Source: Herbidospora yilanensis | GTDB lineage: Bacteria > Actinomycetota > Actinomycetes > Streptosporangiales > Streptosporangiaceae | DNA length: 64,000 bases | Assembly: GCF_001570565.1 (NCBI RefSeq) | Contig: NZ_BBXE01000018.1 | Coordinates: forward strand, 260,002 to 324,001 | Direction of reading: 5' to 3' | In this document: in pieces, positions 34,479-44,953 of the stretch | How positions within the stretch are numbered: position 1 is the stretch's first letter | Layout: every line of letters begins with the position of its first letter | Notes under the pieces: model-generated | What the model was told of the DNA's origin: nothing | The model's database searches: none | What the model saw: only the letters and a program-made list of their open reading frames with translations | Translations under genes and position numbers: made by a program

Positions 34479-36167
34479 TCAGCGACCGAGGAGGACTTGG
34501 GTCAGCCTCTCGTGGGTCGGATTCCCTCCCGTGGAGGCCATCCGGGTCGCCGCCCGCGCCTCGCCCGAGGGGCAGGTGAGGTCGGCCTCGCTGCCCGGGC
34601 GGCGCCGCTCGGGCAGCAGGCCGTCCTTCAGGTAGGCCGCCACCTGCCGGTCGACGCACGCGTTGCCGCCGAAGCTGACCCCGTGGTTGCCGCCGCCGAC
34701 CAGCATCATGCGGGCCGACGGGAACCGGTCGCGGACGGTCAGCGCGCCCCGCAGCGGCGTGGCGGCGTCGCGGCGCGACTGGAGGATCAGGACCGGCGGG
34801 AAGCTCCGGCCGCCGCCGACAGCGACGGGGGTGCCCCCGGTCTGCGGCCAGAAGGCGCAGGGCAGGTTGTAGACGGTGTTGCTCCAGGTCATGAACGGCG
34901 ACCGGGCGTAGAGGCGGCGGGCGTCGGTCCGCCAGCGGCTCCAGTCGCGCGGCCAGGCGGCGTCGCGGCACTGGGTGGCCAGGTAGACGGCGTAGCCGTT
35001 CTCGTCGGCGGCGTCGTTCTCGCCGTGCTGGCGGTAGGCGTTCACCAGGGCGGTGACGTCGCCCTTGCGGACGTAGTCGGAGAAGGCGCGGGCGAAGGTG
35101 GCCCAGACGGCGTCGCTGTAGCCGCCGACGGTGAAGGTGTCGTCGAGCTCGCTCGGGCCGACGATCCCGCCGGCGGGGCGCTCGGCCAGGCGCTTGCGCA
35201 TGCCGTACCAGGCGAAGGAGACCTCTTCCTCGGTGTCGCCGAGGCGGAAGATCGTGTTGTTGTCGGCCACCCAGTCGAGGAAGTCGCGGTGGCGCTCGTC
35301 GAAGGCGACGTTCTGGTCGAGGTTGGCGTCGTACCAGACCTTGGTGGGGTCGACCACGCTGTCGAGCACCATCCGGCGCACCCGGTCGGGGAACAGGGTG
35401 GCGTACACCGAACCCAGGTAGGTGCCGTAGGAGTAGCCGAGCCAGCTGATCTTCTCCTCGCCGAGGGCGCGGCGCAGCGCCTCGACGTCGCGGGCCGCGT
35501 TCTCGGTGGTCATGTACGGCAGCAACCACGCGAACTTGTTGCCGCACGCGGCGGCGTAGGCCTCGGCGCGGCCCAGCAGCACCCGCTCGGCGGCCTGGTC
35601 GGCCGGCACGTTGTCGGGGCGCGGCGGCGCGTAGTAGCGCTTGGGGTCGACGCAGGTCAGCGCGGGCCTGCTGGCGCCGACGCCGCGCGGGTCGAAGCCG
35701 ATCACGTCGTAGCGGGCGGCCACCTCGGGCGGCAGCGAGGCGGCGACGTGGCGGGCCAGGGCGAGCCCGGAGGCGCCCGGCCCGCCGGGGTTGACCAGCA
35801 GCGGCCCCAGGTGGTTGCCGTCGCGGGGGGCGCTGCCCTTGAAGCGGTTGAGCGCGATCGTGATCTGCTGCCCGCCGGGCTGCGCCGGGTCGAGCGGCAC
35901 CCGGACGTTCGCGCACTCGGCGGTGGCGGCGCGGCGGGCCGGCACCGCCTGGCTCGGGCCGCCGTCCCCGGTGAGCTCCTTGAGGATCTCGGCCAGCGTG
36001 GCGGGCGGAGTGATCTTGGGGCCGGCGCCGGGGCAGGCCCCCCAGACGATCCGCTGCGGGGGCATCACCTGCGCGGCATCGGCCCCGTCGGGCTCTGCCA
36101 CCAACCCCGTCACCAGCCCGGCGGACAGGACCGTGACCCCGGAGACCACCCCGACGACTCGCTTCAC
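34479..36167 (-). CDS. Secreted tripeptidyl aminopeptidase-type alpha/beta hydrolase
   Basis: A 562-residue exported peptidase. The N-terminal signal peptide (VKRVVGVVSGVTVLSAGLVT) ends in an Ala-rich site. The hydrolase core has GPLLVNPGGPGASG (oxyanion), IGFDPRGVGASRP, and the nucleophile elbow SWLGYSYGTYLGS (Ser); the C-terminal TAP-like domain includes PPVLILQSRRDAATPLRGA and the His in VGGGNHGVSFGG. This is the SlpD/E or mycolyl-type aminopeptidase family. GTG 36167 is chosen because AGGAGAGAG lies upstream and it starts the signal peptide directly; the open frame 20 codons further upstream lacks such support. It sits between ispG and the GNAT gene. Confidence 0.8.
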   Translation of the reverse strand: MKRVVGVVSGVTVLSAGLVTGLVAEPDGADAAQVMPPQRIVWGACPGAGPKITPPATLAEILKELTGDGGPSQAVPARRAATAECANVRVPLDPAQPGGQQITIALNRFKGSAPRDGNHLGPLLVNPGGPGASGLALARHVAASLPPEVAARYDVIGFDPRGVGASRPALTCVDPKRYYAPPRPDNVPADQAAERVLLGRAEAYAAACGNKFAWLLPYMTTENAARDVEALRRALGEEKISWLGYSYGTYLGSVYATLFPDRVRRMVLDSVVDPTKVWYDANLDQNVAFDERHRDFLDWVADNNTIFRLGDTEEEVSFAWYGMRKRLAERPAGGIVGPSELDDTFTVGGYSDAVWATFARAFSDYVRKGDVTALVNAYRQHGENDAADENGYAVYLATQCRDAAWPRDWSRWRTDARRLYARSPFMTWSNTVYNLPCAFWPQTGGTPVAVGGGRSFPPVLILQSRRDAATPLRGALTVRDRFPSARMMLVGGGNHGVSFGGNACVDRQVAAYLKDGLLPERRRPGSEADLTCPSGEARAATRMASTGGNPTHERLTQVLLGR

Positions 36168-36257
36168 GCGCTCTCTCCTCTGCTCACACGACAGAGGCCA
36201 GCTTCCCCCAAGTGACGGGACGATCACACGGAGTCGCCGGGGCGGATTACCGAATCA

Positions 36258-37424
<1,167 letters not shown>

Positions 37425-37611
37425 TTCAGCACCTTGCGCTAAGAGTCGTCCTTGACGTCCATCAGTCTAGGCAGGCGCCGGATCGGCCAAACCCGCGCGG
37501 CCACCCGCTGCCCCAGCTTCTGATGAATCATTCATCCCCGACCTGGGCAAAAGGGGCGAACGGCCGCTGTGACCTGGGCACCCCGGAAAGCCCGGTTTAC
37601 ATTCCGAATCG

Positions 37612-37625
37612 CGTGAGCGCTCCCG
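37612..37625. promoter_or_regulatory. CebR/CelR-like operator upstream of the LPMO gene
   Basis: CGTGAGCGCTCCCG matches the cellobiose-regulator box TGGGAGCGCTCCCA at 11 of 14 positions, including the central GAGCGCTC palindrome. It is 70 bp before the LPMO start, a normal place for a LacI-type repressor. No LacI gene is in the window. Function is inferred. Confidence 0.5.
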
Positions 37626-37694
37626 CAGCAGTGCGGCGTTTGGCCGCCCCGTAACGAGGCTGGCAGCAGCCACGGCCAGGTGAAAGGGACATCC

Positions 37695-38858
37695 GTGGTC
37701 GGACCACGTAGTAGAACGCTCAGATTCAGGATCACCGCGATCGCCACCGCAGTGGTGGCGATGGCGGCCACGGCGGTGACCGTGCTGGTCGCCGGCCCCG
37801 CCCAGGCTCATGGCGCGATGATGATGCCGGGCAGCCGTACGTACCTGTGCTGGAAGGACGGCCTGAACTCAAGCGGCGCCATCCAGCCCAACAACCCGGC
37901 CTGTGCCGCGGCCGTCGCCCAGAGCGGCACCAACTCGCTCTACAACTGGTTCGCGACGCTGCGCTCGGACGGCGCGGGCCGGATGTCCGGGTTCATCCCC
38001 GACGGCTCGCTCTGCTCCGGCGGCGCGGTCGTCTACAACTTCAGCGGCTTCGACCTGGCCCGCAACGACTGGCCGGTGACCCACCTGACCTCGGGTGCGA
38101 ACATCCAGATCCGGTACAACAAGTGGGCCGCCCACCCGGGCACGTTCCGCCTCTACATCACCAAGAACACCTGGTCGCCCACGCGCCCGCTGGCCTGGAG
38201 CGACCTGGAGTCGACGCCGTTCGACTCCTCGACGGACCCGCCGAGCGTCGGCAACCCGGGCAACGAGAACGCCTACTACTACTGGAACGCCAACCTGCCG
38301 TCGGGCAAGAGCGGCCGTCACATCATCTACTCGGTGTGGCAGCGCTCCGACAGCAACGAGACGTTCTACGGCTGCTCCGACGTCGTCTTCGACGGCGGCA
38401 ACGGCCAGGTGACCGGCGTCGGCCCGAACGGCCAGAACCCGAGCCCGAGCCCGACCCCCACGCCGACCCCCACGCCGACCCCGACGCCCACCCCCACGCC
38501 CACGCCCACGCCGACGCCGACCCCCACGCCGACCCCGACCCCGACGCCCAACCCGGGCGGCGCCTGCTCCGCCACCTACACCGTCGCCAGTAGCTGGCCG
38601 GGCGGATTCCAGGGAACGGTGACGGTCAAGGCGGGCAACTCCGCGATCCAGGGGTGGACGGTCAAGTGGACCTACGCCAACGGCCAGTCGATCAGTCAGA
38701 TCTGGGGTGCGTCACAAACCACCTCGGGCGGACAGGTGACGGCCACACCGGTGGACTACAACCGCAACCTGGCCGCGAACGCCACCGCGACGTTCGGCTT
38801 CCTGGCCAGCCAGTCGGGCACCAACTCGGTCCCGACCCTGACCTGTACCTCTCCGTGA
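37695..38858 (+). CDS. Secreted lytic polysaccharide monooxygenase (AA10) with CBM2
   Basis: A 387-residue secreted copper enzyme. A signal peptide ends GPAQA, leaving His as mature residue 1 ([15 protein letters not shown]), the N-terminal half of the copper histidine brace. The second His is likely in [14 protein letters not shown]. The AA10 domain is followed by a linker of about 20 PT repeats and a family 2 CBM ([33 protein letters not shown]). The sequence resembles cellulose-active AA10s more than chitin-only ones. GTG 37695 has AAAGGGA 6 nt upstream; GTG 37680 is less likely. A CebR-like box precedes it and a strong bidirectional terminator follows. Confidence 0.9.
   Translation: MVGPRSRTLRFRITAIATAVVAMAATAVTVLVAGPAQAHGAMMMPGSRTYLCWKDGLNSSGAIQPNNPACAAAVAQSGTNSLYNWFATLRSDGAGRMSGFIPDGSLCSGGAVVYNFSGFDLARNDWPVTHLTSGANIQIRYNKWAAHPGTFRLYITKNTWSPTRPLAWSDLESTPFDSSTDPPSVGNPGNENAYYYWNANLPSGKSGRHIIYSVWQRSDSNETFYGCSDVVFDGGNGQVTGVGPNGQNPSPSPTPTPTPTPTPTPTPTPTPTPTPTPTPTPTPTPNPGGACSATYTVASSWPGGFQGTVTVKAGNSAIQGWTVKWTYANGQSISQIWGASQTTSGGQVTATPVDYNRNLAANATATFGFLASQSGTNSVPTLTCTSP
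38446..38550 (+). repeat. Pro-Thr linker-coding repeats
   Basis: Near-identical hexamers of the type ACGCCG/ACCCCC encode alternating Pro-Thr residues between the AA10 and CBM2 domains. Such tracts are slippage-prone but in frame here. Confidence 0.8.
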
Positions 38859-38871
38859 TCTGAACCGACGT

Positions 38872-38903
38872 GAAGGCCCGGGGCGCGCACGCCCCGGGCC
38901 TTC
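38872..38903. terminator. Bidirectional terminator between LPMO and dxr genes
   Basis: GAAGGCCCGGGGCG pairs perfectly with CGCCCCGGGCCTTC around a CGCA loop. The 14-bp stem lies between the stops of two convergent genes and ends 4 bp before the dxr stop. Confidence 0.85.
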
Positions 38904-38907
38904 GTGT

Positions 38908-40104
38908 TCAGGCGGTCAGCTCCGCCGCTCTCCTGCGTGCCCAGGCGTCGGCCGCCAGGACCTCCTCCACCGACTCGGCCCGCCCGGTCTCGTGCTCGGC
39001 GACGACGGCCGCGACCGTGTCGACGATGGCCAGGAACGGCAGCGTGCCCTTCATGAACGCCTCGACGCACACCTCGTTGGCCGCGTTGTAGACGGCCGGC
39101 GCCGTGCCGCCCTGCTCCCCCACGTGGCGGGCCAGCGGCACCGACGGGAACGCCTCCACGTCGAGGGGCTCGAAGGTCCAGGTGTGGGCCCGCGTCCAGT
39201 CGACCGGCGGCGACACGCCGGGCAGCCGGGCGGGGTGGCTCAGCGCCAGGGCGATCGGGAGCCGCATGTCGGGCGGGCTCGCCTGGGCCACCGTCGAGCC
39301 GTCGACGAACTCGACCATCGAGTGGATGATCGACTGCGGGTGGACGACCACCTCGATCCGGTCGAACCCGATGTCGAACAGCAGATGGGCCTCGATGACC
39401 TCCAGGCCCTTGTTCACCAGGGTGGCCGAGTTGATCGTGATGACCGGCCCCATGTTCCAGGTCGGGTGGTTCAGCGCCATCTCGGGCGTCACGTCGGCCA
39501 GGTCGGCCCGCCGCCGCCCCCGGAACGGCCCGCCGCTGGCGGTCACGACCAGCTTGCGCACGGCCTCGGGCCGGTGGCCGGTGGGACCGGACGCCCACAG
39601 GCACTGCGCCAGCGCCGAGTGCTCGGAGTCGACCGGCAGGAGCTGGCCCGGCGCGGCCAGCCGCTTGACCAGCGGCCCTCCGATGATCAGCGACTCCTTG
39701 TTGGCCAGCGCGAGCGTGGTGCCGGCCTTCAGCGTCTCGAGTGTCGAGGTCAGCCCCAGCGCCCCGGTGATCCCGTTGAGCACGATGTCGCACGGCCGCC
39801 CGGCCAGCTCGGCCACCCCTTCGGCGCCCGCGAGCACCTCGGGCGCGGCCCCCAGGGCCGAGAGCGCCTCGCGCAGGGCGGGCAGCGCGGCCGGGTCGGC
39901 CACGGCCACGGCGGGGGCGCCGGTCTCGGCCGCCTGCCGCGCCAGCAGGTCGGGACGGCCCCCACCGGCGGCCAGCCCGGCCACCCGGAAACCGTTGCGG
40001 GTGATGACGTCGAGGGCCTGGGTGCCGATCGAACCGGTCGAGCCGAGCACCATGATCGAACGTGGGGGGATTTCCGGTCGGTTCACCGCACCATTGTGCG
40101 CCAC
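38908..40104 (-). CDS. dxr: 1-deoxy-D-xylulose 5-phosphate reductoisomerase
   Basis: A 398-residue MEP-pathway enzyme; it converts DXP to MEP with NADPH. The N-terminal NADPH fold is [17 protein letters not shown]. Conserved motifs are [22 protein letters not shown], the metal site [15 protein letters not shown], and [14 protein letters not shown] [21 protein letters not shown] Gly-rich C-terminal helical domain completes it. GTG 40104 is used; GTG 40086 (NRPEIPPRS) is a possible later start. Convergent with the LPMO gene. Confidence 0.95.
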   Translation of the reverse strand: MAHNGAVNRPEIPPRSIMVLGSTGSIGTQALDVITRNGFRVAGLAAGGGRPDLLARQAAETGAPAVAVADPAALPALREALSALGAAPEVLAGAEGVAELAGRPCDIVLNGITGALGLTSTLETLKAGTTLALANKESLIIGGPLVKRLAAPGQLLPVDSEHSALAQCLWASGPTGHRPEAVRKLVVTASGGPFRGRRRADLADVTPEMALNHPTWNMGPVITINSATLVNKGLEVIEAHLLFDIGFDRIEVVVHPQSIIHSMVEFVDGSTVAQASPPDMRLPIALALSHPARLPGVSPPVDWTRAHTWTFEPLDVEAFPSVPLARHVGEQGGTAPAVYNAANEVCVEAFMKGTLPFLAIVDTVAAVVAEHETGRAESVEEVLAADAWARRRAAELTA

Positions 40105-40243
40105 GCCCCGGTACGCCTGAGCCTCGGGTTATTCCACGCTATCTATGCCCGTATCCAGCTATATCCGTATGTACATAAAGGAGAAAGAGGGACACCGGGG
40201 TCGCTAATTTCGCGCGTCAGGACATCCGATAACGGAGGTACGC

Positions 40244-41290
40244 ATGCATGGCTCGGCGCCCCGCCGCCTGACCCGATTGGCCCCCTTAGTCACCGTCCCG
40301 GTCGTGGCCGCGCTGCTGCCGGCGACGGCCGCCGTCGCCCAGGGCGCGGAGCCGAAGCCGGTGGTCGTGGCGGCCGCCGACAGCAAGAGCGAGCAGCGGG
40401 CGGTGGAGAACTTCTGGACCGAGGCCAGGATGGAGGCCGCCAAGCCGCTCGACGCCCCGGCGGCCGACGTCCGGCGGTTCGCCGCCGGGGCGGCCGCGTT
40501 CCTGGACCTGCCGGACGCCAAGCCCGCCACGGTCAAGCCGACCCTCACCGCCGACGCCGCCGCCGGGGAGCCCGCCGCCGCCTCGGCCACCTCCGACGGC
40601 GCCCCCTGGAACGGCGGCGGGGCCGTGGTGAAGACCACGGGCCGGGTCTTCTTCACCGTCGCCTCGGGCTCGGGCGCGGGGAAGAACGCCTCCTGCTCCG
40701 GCAACGCCGTGACCAGTGCCAACAAGAGCGTCGTCATCACCGCCGGGCACTGCGTGCGCCTCGGTGGAGCGTTCCACAAGAACTGGGTCTTCGTGCCCGC
40801 GTACGACAGCGGCCAGCGTCCCTACGGCACCTGGGTGGCCACCAGCCTGCTGACCACGCCGCAGTGGAACCGCAGCGAGGACATGAACCACGACGTCGCG
40901 GCGGCCGTGGTGGCCCCGCTCGACGGGGAGTACCTGACCGACGTGGTCGGCGGCCAGGGCATCGCCTTCAACCAGCCCCGCGGCCGCCAGATGTACGCCT
41001 TCGGCTTCCCCGCCGCGGCGCCCTACAACGGCTCGAAGCTGACCTACTGCAGCGGGCGGGTGTTCGACGACTTCCTGCTCTCCGAGGACCTCGGCCTGAA
41101 CTGTGACATGACCGGCGGGTCGTCGGGCGGGCCCTGGTTCTCGAACTTCAGCGAGAAGACCGGCGCGGGGCTGCTCAACTCGGTGAACAGCTTCAAGTAC
41201 AACTTCGCCAGCTTCTGGATGTTCGGTCCCTACTTCGGGAGCGAGGCCCAGGCGCTCTACAACGCCGCCCAGCGAACCTCGCTCACCTGA
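40244..41290 (+). CDS. Secreted trypsin-like serine protease (first of tandem pair)
   Basis: A 348-residue S1-type protease with signal peptide (RLTRLAPLVTVPVVAALLPA) and a ~90-residue propeptide-like region. The triad is visible: His in VVITAGHCV, Asp in MNHDVAAAVVAP, Ser in MTGGSSGGPWFSNF. Cysteines (SCSGNAVTS / GHC, YCSG / LNCD) could form two disulfides. The ATG has GGAGG about 5 nt upstream. The upstream 139 bp carries a TATCC-rich stretch that may hold the promoter. Substrate specificity (glutamyl endopeptidase-like) is a guess. A paralogue follows 51 bp later. Confidence 0.85.
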   Translation: MHGSAPRRLTRLAPLVTVPVVAALLPATAAVAQGAEPKPVVVAAADSKSEQRAVENFWTEARMEAAKPLDAPAADVRRFAAGAAAFLDLPDAKPATVKPTLTADAAAGEPAAASATSDGAPWNGGGAVVKTTGRVFFTVASGSGAGKNASCSGNAVTSANKSVVITAGHCVRLGGAFHKNWVFVPAYDSGQRPYGTWVATSLLTTPQWNRSEDMNHDVAAAVVAPLDGEYLTDVVGGQGIAFNQPRGRQMYAFGFPAAAPYNGSKLTYCSGRVFDDFLLSEDLGLNCDMTGGSSGGPWFSNFSEKTGAGLLNSVNSFKYNFASFWMFGPYFGSEAQALYNAAQRTSLT

Positions 41291-41341
41291 TTTACCAAAA
41301 GTAGTCATACGAACACGGATAGTGGTCCACAATCTGGGGCC

Positions 41342-42307
41342 ATGACCCCCGTCCTGGCCGCGCTGACGCTTGCCCTCGCCACCCTCGACCCGGCCGCCGT
41401 GCCGCCGCCGCCCGACGTCGTCCACCACTGGGCGGCGGCCGCGCCGGCCGGCTACTGGACTCCGGAGCGGATGGCGAAGGCTTTGCCCATCGGGCTGCTG
41501 GAAGTCGTCCACAAGCTCGCCACGGGCCTCGGCCCGAAGAGCACGCCGAGCCCCGGTGCGACGGGGCCGGAGAGGCGGCGGCACGGCCGGGCCGCGGCGC
41601 CGGCGAAGGTGCGGCAGCGGGGCCCGGTGTCCTCGGCGCGGTGGCAGTCCGGCGGCCTGGTGGGGCGGGCGGCCGGACGGGTCTTCCTGACCATGGACGG
41701 CGTCGACTTCGTCTGCTCGGCCGGGTCGATCCGGTCGGCCAACCGCGACGTGGTGGTCACCGCCGGGCACTGCGTCAAGGACGGCACCGGCGCGTGGGCC
41801 CGCAACTGGGTGTTCGTGCCCGGCTACGACGAGGGCGCCCGCCCGCTGGGCACGTTCTCGGCCCGCCGCATGTTCGTCGCCGGCCCCTGGTCACGGGCCG
41901 CCGACGACAGCTACGACGTGGGCATGGTCGCCCTGAACGCGCAACTCGGCCGCCACGTCAACGACGTCGCGGGCGCGCTGGAGATCGGCTTCGGAGTGAA
42001 GCGCGGCCAGCAGACCCACGGGTTCGGCTACCCCGCCGACCCGCCCTACGACGGCGAGCGGCTCATGTACTGCGCGGGCGCGGCCCGGCCCGACCCCCAC
42101 AGCCAGACCCACGACCAGGGGCTCCGGTGTGACCTGACGGCGGGGGCGAGCGGCGGCCCGTGGCTGACCGGCTTCGACGCGGCCACGGGGCGCGGCACGG
42201 TGACGTCGGTCAGCAGCTTCAAGTACAGCGACGACAACTCGATGATGTACGGCCCCTACTTCGGCAGCGCCGCCAAGCAGGTGTTCGACATGGCCGAGAA
42301 GGCCTAG
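41342..42307 (+). CDS. Secreted trypsin-like serine protease (second of tandem pair)
   Basis: A 321-residue paralogue of the preceding protease. The triad is His in VVVTAGHCVKD, Asp in DSYDVGMVALN, Ser in TAGASGGPWLTGF. The fold-defining strands NWVFVPGYDEGARPLGTF and FGYPADPPYDGERLMYCAG align closely with the first copy. The signal peptide is unusually short and weak (TPVLAALTLALATLDPA), and the pro-region is Pro/Arg/Ala-rich. Tandem duplication with divergence is the simplest origin. Its last 4 nt overlap the convergent PPK2 gene. Confidence 0.85.
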   Translation: MTPVLAALTLALATLDPAAVPPPPDVVHHWAAAAPAGYWTPERMAKALPIGLLEVVHKLATGLGPKSTPSPGATGPERRRHGRAAAPAKVRQRGPVSSARWQSGGLVGRAAGRVFLTMDGVDFVCSAGSIRSANRDVVVTAGHCVKDGTGAWARNWVFVPGYDEGARPLGTFSARRMFVAGPWSRAADDSYDVGMVALNAQLGRHVNDVAGALEIGFGVKRGQQTHGFGYPADPPYDGERLMYCAGAARPDPHSQTHDQGLRCDLTAGASGGPWLTGFDAATGRGTVTSVSSFKYSDDNSMMYGPYFGSAAKQVFDMAEKA

Positions 42308-43227
42308 AGGCTGAACTCGGCCGTGTCGTCGGAGAGGTCCTCGTCGACGATGTCGGCGGCCTTCCTGACGATCAGGGGGTCGGGGGTGCCGACGATCGTG
42401 GTGTCCTTGTCGTCGTAGTCGAACAGGCTCAGCACGTAACGCATTGCCTCGACCCGGCCGCGCTTCTTGTCGTTCGACTTGATGACCGTCCAGGGGGCGT
42501 CGTCGGTGTCGGTGCTGACGAACATGCGCTCCTTGGCCTGGGTGTACTCGTCCCACTTGTCGAGGGAGGCGATGTCCATCGGGGAGAGCTTCCACTGGCG
42601 CACCGGGTCGACCTGCCGGATCACGAACCGGGTGCGCTGCTCGGCGCGGGACACCGAGAACCAGAGTTTCACCAGCTTGATCCCGTCGCGGACGAGCAGT
42701 TTCTCGACCAGCGGGGCCTGGACCATGAACTCCTCGTACTGCTCGTCGGTGCAGAAGCCCATGACCCGTTCGACACCGGCGCGGTTGTACCACGACCGGT
42801 CGAACAGGACGATCTCGCCGGCGGCCGGCATGTGGCTGATGTAGCGCTGGAAGTACCACGAGGTGCGTTCGCGCTCGCTGGGCTTCTCCAGCGCGACCAC
42901 GGTGGCGCCACGGGGGTTCAGGTGCTCCATGAAGCGCTTGATCGTGCCGCCCTTGCCGGCCGCGTCGCGGCCCTCGAACAGGATGACCAGACGGCCGCCG
43001 GTGTCCTTGAGCCAGTACTGCAGCTTCAGCAGCTCGATCTGGAGCAGCCGCTTCTCGCGCTCGTAGCTGGGGCGCTCGAGACGCTGGTCGTAGGGGTAGT
43101 GCTCACGCCAGGTGTCGACCGGGCTGCCGTCGGAACGCAGCAGCACCGGATCGTCGTCGCCGTCTTCGTCATTGACCCACAACCCCGGGGTGCGGCCCAG
43201 GAGGTCCACGACATCGTCCGCCTTCAT
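42304..43227 (-). CDS. ppk2: Polyphosphate kinase 2
   Basis: A 307-residue PPK2-family enzyme, which uses polyphosphate to phosphorylate nucleoside diphosphates (or the reverse). Walker A is FEGRDAAGKGGTI (residues 85–96), the lid region contains EKPSERERTSWYFQRYI, and Walker B is VLFDRSWYNRAGVE (D143). The length and single domain fit class I. AAAGG lies 8 nt before the ATG. No polyphosphate partner genes adjoin it. Confidence 0.9.
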   Translation of the reverse strand: MKADDVVDLLGRTPGLWVNDEDGDDDPVLLRSDGSPVDTWREHYPYDQRLERPSYEREKRLLQIELLKLQYWLKDTGGRLVILFEGRDAAGKGGTIKRFMEHLNPRGATVVALEKPSERERTSWYFQRYISHMPAAGEIVLFDRSWYNRAGVERVMGFCTDEQYEEFMVQAPLVEKLLVRDGIKLVKLWFSVSRAEQRTRFVIRQVDPVRQWKLSPMDIASLDKWDEYTQAKERMFVSTDTDDAPWTVIKSNDKKRGRVEAMRYVLSLFDYDDKDTTIVGTPDPLIVRKAADIVDEDLSDDTAEFSL

Positions 43228-43293
43228 GGCCGAAGCCTTTACCTAATCAGGGAGACCCAATCCCCTATGCCCGTTTTTGTCACTCAAAGTTCG

Positions 43294-44724
43294 TCAGAGC
43301 GTCAGGCCCGTCAGGACCATTACTTTTTCGTAGGTGTAGTCGTCCATTGCCGAACGCAGACCCTCGCGGCCCACGCCGGAGTCCTTCACGCCGCCGTAGG
43401 GCATCTGGTCGGCCCGGTACGACGGCACGTCGCCGATGATCACACCGCCGACCTCCAGCTCGCGGTTGGCCCGGAAGGCCAGGTCGAGGCTGCGGGTGAA
43501 GACCCCCGCCTGGAGGCCGTACGCCGAGTCGTTGACCTCGGCGAAGGCCGCGTCGGGACCGTTGACCCGCTGGACGACGAGGACCGGCCCGAAGACCTCC
43601 TCGCGCACGACCTTGGCGTCCTTGCGCACGTTGGCGAGCACGGTCGGGGCGTAGGTGGCGCCGTCGCGGGCGCCGCCCGCCAGGACCCTGGCGCCGGAGG
43701 CGACCGCCTCGGTCACCCAGGCCTCGACGCGCTCGGCGGCCTCGACCGAGACGAGCGGCCCGACCTGGGTCTTCTCGTCGGCGGGGTCGCCGGTGACCAG
43801 GGCGTTCACGGCCTCGACCAGCTTGCCCTCGAAGGCGTCGGCGACGAGCTCGTCGACGATCACCCGCTGGACGGCGATGCAGCTCTGCCCGGCCTGGTAG
43901 TTGGAGAACAGCGCGATCCGGCTGGCGGCCCAGTCGAGGTCGGCGTCGGCCAGCACCACGGCCGCCGCGTTGCCGCCGAGTTCGAGGGTGACGTGCTTCC
44001 GGGGGACCTGGTCCATGATCGCGTACCCGACGGGGCTGGAGCCGGTGAAGGACACCACCGGCAGGCGCGGGTCGTCGACCAGCGCGGCGGCCCGGTCGTT
44101 GGGCACCGGCAGGATCGAGAACATGCCCTCGGGCAGGTCGGTCTCGGCCAGGATCTCGCCCAGCGCCAGCGCCGACAGCGGCGTCTTGGGAGCGGGCTTG
44201 ACGATCACCGGGGCGCCGACCGCGATGGCCGGGGCGACCTTGTGGGCGACCAGGTTGAGCGGGAAGTTGAAGGGCGAGATCGCCAGGATCGGCCCGCGCG
44301 GCACCCGGGAGACGTAGGCCATGCGGCCGGTGGCGGCGGCCTCGGTGTCGAGACGCACCACCTCGCCGCTGAACCGGCGGGTCTCCTCGGCGGCGAAGCG
44401 GAAGGTGGAGACCGCCCGGCTCACCTCTCCCCTGGCCCAGAACATCGGCTTGCCGTTCTCGCCGCTGATCAGCCGGGCGAGTTCGTCGGCCCGCTCGGCG
44501 ATCCGCCGCGACACGTGGGCGAGCGCCTCGGCCCGTACGTGGATCGGCAGCGCCGCGGCCTGGCGCGCCACGGCGTGGGCGGCGGCCACCGCCTCCTCGA
44601 CCTGATCGGGGGTCGGGACGGAGGTCACCCCGACGGTCCGGCCGTCGTGGGAGTTGGTGACGGTCAGCTCGGCCTCTCCCTTCGCGGGACGGCCGGCGAT
44701 CCAGAAAGGCATGGCAACGCTCAT
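43294..44724 (-). CDS. NAD(P)-dependent aldehyde dehydrogenase
   Basis: A 476-residue aldehyde dehydrogenase. Motifs: AISPFNFPLNLVAHK (Asn), VSFTGSSPVGYAIM (cofactor), HVTLELGGNAAAVV (general-base Glu) and QAGQSCIAVQR (catalytic Cys). ELEVGGVIIGDVPSYRAD and YGGVKDSGVGREG near the end resemble lactaldehyde/succinate-semialdehyde-type enzymes. The TAGCGT hexamer at 44732–44737 is exactly 7 nt before the ATG, suggesting a leaderless transcript. It is divergent from a TetR gene. GABA-derived semialdehyde is a plausible substrate given GabT nearby. Confidence 0.8.
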   Translation of the reverse strand: MSVAMPFWIAGRPAKGEAELTVTNSHDGRTVGVTSVPTPDQVEEAVAAAHAVARQAAALPIHVRAEALAHVSRRIAERADELARLISGENGKPMFWARGEVSRAVSTFRFAAEETRRFSGEVVRLDTEAAATGRMAYVSRVPRGPILAISPFNFPLNLVAHKVAPAIAVGAPVIVKPAPKTPLSALALGEILAETDLPEGMFSILPVPNDRAAALVDDPRLPVVSFTGSSPVGYAIMDQVPRKHVTLELGGNAAAVVLADADLDWAASRIALFSNYQAGQSCIAVQRVIVDELVADAFEGKLVEAVNALVTGDPADEKTQVGPLVSVEAAERVEAWVTEAVASGARVLAGGARDGATYAPTVLANVRKDAKVVREEVFGPVLVVQRVNGPDAAFAEVNDSAYGLQAGVFTRSLDLAFRANRELEVGGVIIGDVPSYRADQMPYGGVKDSGVGREGLRSAMDDYTYEKVMVLTGLTL

Positions 44725-44795
44725 GCAACCGACGCTATGCCACTATCGTGTAACGGGCCTTACTCCGCATCGCACAATCGGCTGCACTCTTCTGG

Positions 44796-44870
44796 CCATT
44801 GCGGACAAGTCCCCATGTTCCAACCCCATGTCACGGTTGCGCCGCAATTTCGGGATGTTTTCCATTGCGG
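44796..44870. promoter_or_regulatory. ATTGCGG repeats in the aldehyde dehydrogenase–TetR divergent region
   Basis: CCATTGCGG occurs at 44796–44804 and 44862–44870. An inverted copy CCGCAAT (44842–44848) pairs with the second as an inverted repeat with a 15-nt spacer. These are candidate operators for the adjacent TetR protein. Confidence 0.4.
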
Positions 44871-44953
44871 TGCGGTTTGAACGCTGAGTGGCGTGGTTAA
44901 GTCAAGGTTCGGGTCCGATGCGAGGGCCCCTTGATGAGAAGGGCTCGTCGCTC

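Noticed and set aside
38446..38550. Regulatory or mobile repeat
   Set aside because: The hexamers are in frame and encode the Pro-Thr linker of the LPMO.
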